Assembly: GCA_964592475.1 (NCBI GenBank)
Contig: CAZQEZ010000029.1
Span: forward strand, 1 to 36,997
Length of the DNA stretch: 36,997 nt
Reading direction: 5' to 3'
From: CAZQEZ01 sp964592475
Lineage (GTDB): Bacteria; Bacteroidota; Bacteroidia; Cytophagales; Cyclobacteriaceae
Each line of letters begins with the position of its first letter. Positions within the stretch are counted from its first letter, which is position 1. Positions 15,859 through 22,497 of this stretch are shown here, piece by piece. The notes under the pieces are model-generated. The model was given only the letters and a program-made list of their open reading frames with translations, did no database searches and was not told the origin of the DNA. Both the position numbers and the translations under genes were made by a program.

Positions 15859-17124
15859 ATGAAAAAGCTTATACTTATTCTCGCCGCTTTGTTTTTCTTT
15901 GATATAGGAGCTTATGCACAAAGATCCGGTAGATCGTCGGAAAGAAGTAGCTCAAGAAAAGAGTCTTCTGCAGTAAAACCAAGTAGTAGTAGGAGTAATT
16001 CTAGTGCTACTCGTTCTTCCGGAAGCAGGAGTTCCAATGTTTCCTCTAGCAGCAGTCGATCAAAGGCTGTTTCTCCCTCTCGTTCTAGCAGTAGAAGTAG
16101 TTCAAGTAATAGTGTAAAAAGATCTTCAACTCCTTCAAGAAGCAGTACTTATAGCCAGAGCCCTCGTAGTTCTTCTTCCAGAACTAAAGGTTATAGTTCG
16201 GGTTCTCGTAGCTCTTCCACTCAGAAAAGTAGTGGAGTTACTAATTCTCGTAATTCTTCATCAAATACAAGATCTTACCGGTCTTCTGACAATGGACGCT
16301 CGAATAGTAGCAGAAGTTCTGCCGTAAACAGATCTAGTTCAAGATCAAGCCAGGAAAGAGGAAATAGTATTTCCAATAATAATGGCGACAGACGATATCG
16401 CGATAATGGTAATAAGTTTGGTAATAATGGCGTAAGAACACGTACTCATTGGCAAGATAGAAGTCAAACTTATCAGCGTAATCCGGATAATAGAAGAAAT
16501 TATCGTACAAATCCTAAACGAACAGAAGTAACTAGAAGAAGTCCTGCCAAACGTACCAATGTACGCAGAGTAGAAAGAAATACTCCCAGAGGAGTAGTAG
16601 TAGAAACCCGTGGAACTACTTATATGAAAAACGTTAATATCGTTCGGAATACAAGAGTTGTTAATTATCATGTAGTACAACCACGACCAATAGAATATCG
16701 CAGAGTACATTTTGTGTATCGTGCACCTCGAAGGTTTAACTTCTTCTGGTCAGTTAACGTCTATAACGATTTTTGTAACTTTTACCCGCATGTAACACAA
16801 TGGCATTATAGAACAGGAGCAAGAATTAATACCGTTTCTGCTTATGACGCAATGTTCTTTATAGGTGAAGTAAAGCGTGTATATGGTGAAGTTCAGGAGG
16901 TATTTTACAGTAGAGAAGACGATGCTTATTATCTTTACATAGGAGCTCGTTTCCCTTACCACGATTTTAGTATAGTAATACCCGGCAGAGATTATCGCAG
17001 ACATAATTTTCCACCAATTGACAGGTTAAACCTTCAACACGTGTGGGCCATGGGTTTAATTACTGCTTACGAAGATCGACCGGAAATAGTAGTGAAAAAA
17101 CCTTATCAGTTGGGGATATATTAA
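15859..17124 (+). CDS. Secreted Arg/Ser-rich low-complexity protein
   Basis: This is a 421-residue protein with a signal peptide (MKKLILILAALFFFDIGAYA). It then has about 190 residues dominated by Ser and Arg in RS and SRSS runs, next an Asn/Arg-rich segment, and then a C-terminal domain of about 150 residues rich in Tyr, Phe and Arg (FNFFWSVNVYNDFCNFYPHV; DDAYYLYIGARFPYHDFSIV). The strongly basic disordered part could bind acidic polysaccharide, DNA or the cell surface; that is inference. The C-terminal domain looks folded but I do not know its family. Start choices at 15850 and 15859 are nearly equal. A terminator shared with rpoD follows. Confidence 0.75.
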   Translation: MKKLILILAALFFFDIGAYAQRSGRSSERSSSRKESSAVKPSSSRSNSSATRSSGSRSSNVSSSSSRSKAVSPSRSSSRSSSSNSVKRSSTPSRSSTYSQSPRSSSSRTKGYSSGSRSSSTQKSSGVTNSRNSSSNTRSYRSSDNGRSNSSRSSAVNRSSSRSSQERGNSISNNNGDRRYRDNGNKFGNNGVRTRTHWQDRSQTYQRNPDNRRNYRTNPKRTEVTRRSPAKRTNVRRVERNTPRGVVVETRGTTYMKNVNIVRNTRVVNYHVVQPRPIEYRRVHFVYRAPRRFNFFWSVNVYNDFCNFYPHVTQWHYRTGARINTVSAYDAMFFIGEVKRVYGEVQEVFYSREDDAYYLYIGARFPYHDFSIVIPGRDYRRHNFPPIDRLNLQHVWAMGLITAYEDRPEIVVKKPYQLGIY

Positions 17125-17176
17125 AAATAGAATGCAATAAATAGCTTAACTATAAATACTTATTTCATGATTAATA

Positions 17177-17204
17177 AAAAAGCCTCCAGAGTTGGAGGCT
17201 TTTT
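17177..17204. terminator. Bidirectional terminator between the Arg/Ser-rich gene and rpoD
   Basis: The perfect stem AGCCTCCA/TGGAGGCT (17181-17188 and 17193-17200) is extended by four A-T pairs. It has a 4-base loop, an A run on the left and a T run on the right, so it can work for both convergent genes. Confidence 0.9.
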
Positions 17205-17257
17205 ATGTTTTTATTTTTTACTGTATGTAATAAAATCATAAGATATTAAGATATCTT

Positions 17258-18124
17258 CTAAGCAAGATAAGGTTTAAGGAGCTTTACACTAGTCTTGGTT
17301 CTAAGCTTACGCAGTGCTTTTTCCTTAATTTGTCTTACTCTTTCGCGAGTAAGGCCTAAGTCAGCGCCGATATCTTCTAAAGACAATTTTGATTCACAAC
17401 CAATACCAAAATACTGTTTAATTACTTCTCTTTCTCTTTCAGATAAATGAACTAGTAATCTTTGTATTTCTATTCTCAGCGAATTGGTATATTCCAAATC
17501 ATTGGATACATCATCAGCATTAGAATTCTCAATTACATCTATTAATGAATTTGATTCACCTTCAACAAATGGTGCATCCAATGAAGAATGACTGGAAATT
17601 GCATCGGTTGCAGATTTAATTTCATCTACGGTTACACCTAAGTAATCAGCTAATTCTTCAGGAGTAGGCTCCCTTTCAAAAGCTTGCTCCATTATAGAAA
17701 CAGCTTCTTTTATTTTAGACAAAGCACCCACTTTATTAACAGGAATTCTGATAAATCTTGAATTATCTGCCAATGCTTGCATAATTGATTGACGAATCCA
17801 CCATACAGCATAACTAATAAATTTAAAACCTTTAGTTTCGTCAAATTTCTGCGCGGCTTTCACTAATCCAATATTTCCTTCATTAATAAGGTCATTTAAA
17901 GGCACCTTACTGTGTTGATACTGTTTGGCAACAGAAACCACAAATCGCAAATTAGCTTTTACCAGCTTTTCATGGGCTTGTTTATCACCTGTTCTTATTC
18001 TGCGGGCCAAGTCAACTTCCTGCTCTGGTGTAAGTAAATCTTCTTTGGAAACCTCGTTAAAATATTTTTCGAGCGTTTTACTATCCCGGTTGGTGATTGA
18101 TTGACTAATTTTTAACTGTCGCAT
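17258..18124 (-). CDS. rpoD: Primary RNA polymerase sigma factor (RpoD/SigA)
   Basis: This is a 288-residue sigma-70 protein of the short Bacteroidota type, which lacks region 1.1. It shows region 1.2 (SKTLEKYFNEVSKEDLLTPEQE), region 2 (LRFVVSVAKQY, DLINEGNIGLVKAAQKFD, FISYAVWWIRQSIMQAL), region 3, and region 4 with the DNA-binding helix-turn-helix LSLEDIGADLGLTRERVRQI. It should direct housekeeping transcription from TTG/TAnnTTTG promoters like those seen here. It stands alone. The upstream leader contains a small inverted repeat, and the gene shares a terminator with its convergent neighbour. Confidence 0.95.
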   Translation of the reverse strand: MRQLKISQSITNRDSKTLEKYFNEVSKEDLLTPEQEVDLARRIRTGDKQAHEKLVKANLRFVVSVAKQYQHSKVPLNDLINEGNIGLVKAAQKFDETKGFKFISYAVWWIRQSIMQALADNSRFIRIPVNKVGALSKIKEAVSIMEQAFEREPTPEELADYLGVTVDEIKSATDAISSHSSLDAPFVEGESNSLIDVIENSNADDVSNDLEYTNSLRIEIQRLLVHLSEREREVIKQYFGIGCESKLSLEDIGADLGLTRERVRQIKEKALRKLRTKTSVKLLKPYLA

Positions 18125-18508
18125 CTTCTGTTTTTAATTATATAATACTGTCTTTATTTTGCCTTTTATCAATCTCTTAAAATAGAGATTGTTTTAATTT
18201 CTATTTTACTACATCATTAATTAAAGCGTAAACAACCTAAAAATGTTTCTAATATTATTCTATTTTTTATGCTAATAATCACAATAAATTACAAGAGTGT
18301 GATTACCGCAATTTTCACATCTTCTTGATTATTAGTAGGTAATGGGTGATACTGTTTATACAAATAAAAATGATGAAAAGTTCAAGGTTGTAAAAAATCG
18401 CAAAAATATTATTAAAATTTTAATGAATAATAAATATTTTTGTAATATTTTCAAAAAACTGTGAGGCAAGTGAGCATTTTTCAGAAATGTATTGTTTCTT
18501 GTCCGTGA
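18125..18508. other. Non-coding leader region of rpoD with one inverted repeat
   Basis: This 384-bp AT-rich gap contains no gene. CAATCTCT at 18170-18177 and AGAGATTG at 18184-18191 form a perfect 8-bp inverted repeat with a 6-base loop, 46 bases upstream of the rpoD start. It could be an operator or a leader hairpin. I found no full TAnnTTTG box on the minus strand. Confidence 0.45.
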
Positions 18509-19711
18509 TTATTTTATAAAATTAATTAACCAGGTATAGCCAACAGCTCCAATTAGAAAAGTATTGAAAGCTAAGCCGGTTAAATCATGAGACAAATAGG
18601 AAAGAAAAATCAAGCTTAAGCCTAGCAGGAGCAATATTCCTCCCAAAATGATTGACTTATTTCGAGCTGAAATTTTTTCTTTGCCAAACGTTCCGGCCAA
18701 AGGGAATATTAGGCCTAAAGAAACAACGCCACTGTGAATAAATAGGCTGTCCGGTTGTAATATAAAACCAATAATAGATACGAAAATACCGGTGATCAAA
18801 ACCAGAAAAATATTAGAATATACCACTTCAGTTTTATTGAGAGCGTATTTACCAAACCTGTTAAAGCGCAATATTGAGTTGAATAAAATTTCTGAAAACC
18901 AATTGAAGAAAACAAATGCTAAGTAAAACGGCGCCAGGATAGGTAAAAATCTCACAACTAAGATTAGTCCTATAATCAAACCCCATCGATATTTGACACT
19001 TAAATTTCCCATCCAAAATGAAAATTGAAGGAAATAGCGATAAAGCCAATATTTAGCTTTTAAAGCTTCTATTAACCCTGATCGGGCAAATTCACTATTA
19101 GGGTTGATGCGAAGCGCTTCCCTAAAATGACCCAAAGCCTGCTTATAATTCTTTTTTTCGAGCATTGCCCACCCCTGATTTGTATGGGTATGAGCATTGT
19201 CCGGGTCTTTGGCAAATGCCGCTGAAAAAGCGTTTTCAGCATCAAATTTTTTATTCAATTTTATTGCCAGTCGCCCTTTCATATTGAGGCACCCTACATG
19301 CTCAGGTTCCATGCTTAATGCCTCTTCTACTGTTTGCCACGCTTGTTCATATTTCTGCTCTTTAAAGCATAAATGAGCTATTGCAAGGTGATAATCGGCT
19401 TCTTCCGGGGCCAATCGAATCGCCTCATTAAGCGACAAACGAGCTTCTTTATTTTTGTCTCTTTCTAAATAGATGGTGCCAAGCAGGTAATGAGCAAAAT
19501 GATTATTAGGCTCAATACCAATAGAGGTTTTTGCTTCGTGTTCAGCTTCTTTATTTTTTAGAAGTTTTATATAGCAAAAAGCCAACATAGAATGCAATTC
19601 AGCACTATTGGGATTTTGAGCAAGATTTCTAGAGAATTCTTTTATGGCCAAACTGTATTTACCTTGATTGATTAATACATAGCCTCGCATGGAAAATTCG
19701 TCAGCACTCAT
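18509..19711 (-). CDS. TPR-repeat integral membrane protein
   Basis: This is a 400-residue protein in two halves. Residues 1 to about 215 hold about six tetratricopeptide repeats (for example GYVLINQGKYSLAIKEFSRN and GWAMLEKKNYKQALGHFREA). Residues 240-400 hold about five or six membrane helices, preceded by the junction LIEALKAKYWLYRYFLQF. There is no signal peptide, so the TPR part should be cytoplasmic. The gene starts 3 bp after the stop codon of the TPR-AAA+ ATPase gene, so the two are tightly coupled and probably work together, the ATPase being recruited to the membrane by TPR contacts. The function is not known to me. Confidence 0.82.
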   Translation of the reverse strand: MSADEFSMRGYVLINQGKYSLAIKEFSRNLAQNPNSAELHSMLAFCYIKLLKNKEAEHEAKTSIGIEPNNHFAHYLLGTIYLERDKNKEARLSLNEAIRLAPEEADYHLAIAHLCFKEQKYEQAWQTVEEALSMEPEHVGCLNMKGRLAIKLNKKFDAENAFSAAFAKDPDNAHTHTNQGWAMLEKKNYKQALGHFREALRINPNSEFARSGLIEALKAKYWLYRYFLQFSFWMGNLSVKYRWGLIIGLILVVRFLPILAPFYLAFVFFNWFSEILFNSILRFNRFGKYALNKTEVVYSNIFLVLITGIFVSIIGFILQPDSLFIHSGVVSLGLIFPLAGTFGKEKISARNKSIILGGILLLLGLSLIFLSYLSHDLTGLAFNTFLIGAVGYTWLINFIK

Positions 19712-19714
19712 TGA

Positions 19715-21055
19715 TCAACGCTCAAGTTTTAAGTATTTCAAAATATCATCATATAAACCACCATCATTGGCGTACAAGGCATAATTGCGCGCAACGCTAA
19801 ACCATTCCTTCACGGTGCTTTTTCTTTTATCTATTGCTTTCAAAAGGTCTTTGGATTGTACAGGAATTACCTCTCCTTTTTCCATTGATTCTTCAAGTTT
19901 AGCCTCTATTGCAACATCAATTATTCCTTTTAGGTCAGCTCCTGAAAAATCTTTTGTTTTAGCTGCTAATTTTTTTAAATTAACCTTATCAGCAGGTTTA
20001 TTCTTTAACAATATCTCCAAAACAACAGCTCTGGCAGCTTCATCTGGCGGGGGCACAAATATCATTCTGTCAAACCGGCCCGGCCTGCGAAAGGCAGGGT
20101 CCATATTCCAGGGAGAATTGGTAGCAGCTAAAATCAGTACTCCTTCATTGTTGTATTTATCTCCATCCATTTCTGCCAAAAATTGGTTAATTAAATGCCT
20201 GGAGCCACTTTTTTTCATGTCACTACGGTTGGCTCCCAGTGCATCTACTTCATCGAAAAAAAGAATGCTTGGAGATTCATGGCGAGCTTGTTCAAAAATA
20301 TTATGAAGGTTTTTTTCACTATTACCAATCCACATATCCAAAATGTCATTGATTCCCACCGATATAAAATTGGCCTTTACTTCTCCAGCGGTAGCTTTGG
20401 CCAGGTGAGTTTTACCGCATCCGGGAGGTCCGTAAAGTAATATGCCTCCTCCTATTTTTTTGTCATAGGCTTTGTACAAGTCAGGAAATTTTATCGGTGC
20501 AATTATCTTGATAGATATTTCTTTTTTCACCTGATCCATTCCGCCCACATCGGAAAAATTAATTTTTGGCTTTTCTATTTCAGCAAGGTAGTCATCCTCT
20601 TCATAATCTACCGCGGCTTTTCCATAGTCCTCAAGTGGTTCTTTTATCCCCATTGACTTCAAAAGAGAATTTTCAAATTCCTGATCCTGCTGATCGATAT
20701 TTAAACTTATTGCTTTTTGATAATTTTCATAGGCTTGCTGGTGCTCGCCATTGGCGTGTAAAATTTTGGCCATAAGCAAATATACTTGCCAGGAATCATC
20801 TTTTTCTTGTTGTAATTCTTCCAAAATAATAATAGCAGCATCATATTTTTGCTGGCTGTAAAAAGAATTGGCCAACTGATATTTTAATTCTTTGTTGTTT
20901 ATATCTAATTTGAGAGCTTTTTCAAGATACGACTGTGCCTTTTCCGGTTGATTATTTTTATGGAATTCGGCCGCTATATGGGTAAGAAGCGGGATATTGT
21001 CAGGAGATTGCTCCAAAGCATCCAGCAGGTTTTGTATGTTATTGCTTTCTTTCAT
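19715..21055 (-). CDS. TPR-containing AAA+ ATPase of the Vps4/katanin/Cdc48-like type
   Basis: This is a 446-residue protein. Residues 1-125 are three to four TPR repeats, 126-165 an acidic linker, and 166-400 one classical AAA domain. That domain starts FSDVGGMDQVKKEI, with Walker A GPPGCGKT (209-216), a pore-loop region around MWIGNSEKNL (241-250), Walker B ILFFDEVDA (264-272, catalytic E269), sensor-1 N313 and arginine fingers in RRPGRFDR (323-330). The C-terminus EWFSVARNYALYANDGGLYD is a conserved tail. Such hexameric ATPases unfold or extract protein substrates. It has a single AAA ring and no protease domain. It is the first gene of an operon with the TPR membrane protein. Confidence 0.88.
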   Translation of the reverse strand: MKESNNIQNLLDALEQSPDNIPLLTHIAAEFHKNNQPEKAQSYLEKALKLDINNKELKYQLANSFYSQQKYDAAIIILEELQQEKDDSWQVYLLMAKILHANGEHQQAYENYQKAISLNIDQQDQEFENSLLKSMGIKEPLEDYGKAAVDYEEDDYLAEIEKPKINFSDVGGMDQVKKEISIKIIAPIKFPDLYKAYDKKIGGGILLYGPPGCGKTHLAKATAGEVKANFISVGINDILDMWIGNSEKNLHNIFEQARHESPSILFFDEVDALGANRSDMKKSGSRHLINQFLAEMDGDKYNNEGVLILAATNSPWNMDPAFRRPGRFDRMIFVPPPDEAARAVVLEILLKNKPADKVNLKKLAAKTKDFSGADLKGIIDVAIEAKLEESMEKGEVIPVQSKDLLKAIDKRKSTVKEWFSVARNYALYANDGGLYDDILKYLKLER

Positions 21056-21190
21056 AGTTATATTTAATTCGAGATTTTAAAAATAGGAAAAAAAGCACAA
21101 TTAGCAAATTAAATTTATTTTCAAATATACCACAAGTTTACCAAATCATATTTTACTCTTGTAAGTTATACTTGCAAAGTACATATATTT

Positions 21191-22090
21191 ATGAATAAAA
21201 ATTATAGCCGCTATCTTTTTGTAGTAAACCCAATTGCAGGAGATAACGAGAAAGAAGAATTTGCCAAATGGATCAGTCAACTAGCAGCCAAACGTGGACT
21301 TGAATTTCTAACCTACTATACAACCGGTGCAAGCGATGCTGCAGAAATAAAAACTTTAATTGATAGTTTTAAGCCTGAAATTGTAGTTGCAGCCGGAGGT
21401 GATGGCACTGTAAATTTGGTGGCCCATCAATTACTGCAAACTGATATGGCCATGGCCATCATTCCGTTAGGTTCTGGCAATGGGTTGGCAAAAGATTTGA
21501 AAATACCTCACATAAATGCAAGAGATGCACTGGAAATAATAGTTGAACCAAAGATTATTGAAATTGATACGTTGGAAGCTAACAATAAGTTTTTTATGCA
21601 TATCAGCGATATAGGCTTTAATGCACATATTGTTAGACTATTCAACAAGGGGAGTTCGCGTGGTTTATGGTCTTATATTAAATTTACCATTAAAGAGTTT
21701 CTTAAATATGACACTTTTCATTATCAGGTTGAAACGGATAAAGAAAAGATAAAAGGTCATGCTTTTATGATTACCATTGCCAATTCCAATCAATTCGGGA
21801 GCAACCTTACCATTAATCCCAATGGCGAATATGATGACGGTACTTTTGAAATTGTAATTATTAAACGTTTTCCTCGCCGTAAAATTCTGGCAATAATGTT
21901 AAGGTTGATAACCAAGAAAATTAATTTCTCTCCTTATACCAAGGTACTTAAATGTAAACGAGCAACAATTAAAACTAAAAAGCTGAAGACCCTGCAAGCA
22001 GATGGAGAAATTTTAGGAAGAGTAAACGAAGCTAATATAAAAATCAATCATCGAAGTTTAAAGGTCGTGGTTCCGGCCGGAGAGAGTTAA
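21191..22090 (+). CDS. Diacylglycerol kinase-family lipid kinase (YegS/BmrU/DgkB type)
   Basis: This 299-residue protein has the DAGK catalytic domain: the N-terminal VVNPIAG, the nucleotide loop GGDGTVN (69-75) and PLGSGNGLAKDL (92-103). The C-terminal beta-sandwich ends with LQADGE, the usual phosphate/lipid region. It phosphorylates diacylglycerol or a related lipid at the cytoplasmic membrane face. The gene is monocistronic, divergent from the AAA+ operon across 135 bp. A TATACTTG sequence at 21167-21174 may be its -7 box (one mismatch). A repeat element begins 12-16 bp after its stop codon. Confidence 0.88.
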   Translation: MNKNYSRYLFVVNPIAGDNEKEEFAKWISQLAAKRGLEFLTYYTTGASDAAEIKTLIDSFKPEIVVAAGGDGTVNLVAHQLLQTDMAMAIIPLGSGNGLAKDLKIPHINARDALEIIVEPKIIEIDTLEANNKFFMHISDIGFNAHIVRLFNKGSSRGLWSYIKFTIKEFLKYDTFHYQVETDKEKIKGHAFMITIANSNQFGSNLTINPNGEYDDGTFEIVIIKRFPRRKILAIMLRLITKKINFSPYTKVLKCKRATIKTKKLKTLQADGEILGRVNEANIKINHRSLKVVVPAGES

Positions 22091-22101
22091 TTAGTCAAGA
22101 T

Positions 22102-22187
22102 TTTAGGCTCTATATGATTTATTGTGGAATATCCTTATTAGTAAATACAAGAAGACTTGAAATAATATTAAAATATTTCAATTTCAT
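22102..22187 (+). repeat. Dispersed repeat copy R4
   Basis: These 86 bases match 34111-34195 with about six substitutions and one 1-base gap (about 92%). The repeat starts with TTTAGGCTCTATATGATTT, similar to the outer end of the R1/R2/R3 motif, and ends in AATATTTCAATTTCAT. It is the left end of the 320-bp element that runs to 22425. Confidence 0.75.
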
Positions 22188-22218
22188 CAAAAGCTTAGAA
22201 AGAATATTTACTTTTAAA

Positions 22219-22280
22219 CCACCCCCTGTCCGCCAGCGGACTTCCCCCTCCTTAATCAAGGAGGGGGAGAAAGGGGGTGG
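22219..22280. repeat. C-rich palindromic repeat with nested hairpins
   Basis: The outer arms CCACCCCCT/AGGGGGTGG (22219-22227, 22272-22280) enclose two perfect hairpins: GTCCGC-CA-GCGGAC at 22228-22241 and CCCCCTCCTT/AAGGAGGGGG at 22044+200 (22244-22253 and 22258-22267). The folded form is a three-way junction. The left part recurs exactly at 35089-35122, truncated inside the second hairpin. Confidence 0.8.
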
Positions 22281-22350
22281 TGAAATAGCAGAAATCTTAG
22301 CTTTAACTTAACCAACTAAAACATTTAATTAATTATGTAGAATTATGTAG

Positions 22351-22425
22351 ATAAAGATTGTGAAAATAATACAATTACAAACAATAAGTTGAAATTCAAC
22401 TATCCACACAATTTCACATAGAACC
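22351..22425 (-). repeat. Dispersed repeat copy R2
   Basis: This is a gap-free match to bases 2-76 (68 of 75). The terminal 26 bases (22400-22425) are the shared end motif. It lies 72 bp upstream of the start codon of the glycosidase gene, so it forms part of that gene's upstream region. Confidence 0.8.
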
Positions 22426-22497
22426 TATAAAAAACACTTAGTGTCTTTATGGCAAAAAATAAATCCTAGTGCCTTAAACAAAAAAAGGGAACAATTA

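Larger units (their letters stand above)
22106..22425. mobile_element. Putative non-autonomous (MITE-like) element, about 320 bp
   Basis: The left end (22106 on, GGCTCTATATGATTTATTG) and the reverse complement of the right end (22425 back, GGTTCTATGTGAAATTG) agree at 17 of the first 26 positions, including the outer GG, TCTAT, TGA and TGTGGA blocks. The interior holds no gene but a nested C-rich palindrome. Both ends recur elsewhere in the window with different flanks. The GGCTCT-like termini resemble ISL3-family ends, but I cannot confirm that. No clear target duplication is visible (flanking octamers differ), so rearrangement or loss is possible. Confidence 0.45.

Noticed and set aside
15859..16400. 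Arg/Ser-coding repeats considered as a DNA repeat or CRISPR-like array
   Set aside because: The repetition is at the protein level with variable codons; there are no regular identical direct repeats with unique spacers. No CRISPR array is seen in the window.
22106..22425. Target-site duplication around the putative miniature element
   Set aside because: The 8 bases outside the left end (AGATTTTA) and outside the right end (TATAAAAA) do not match, so I do not claim a duplication.
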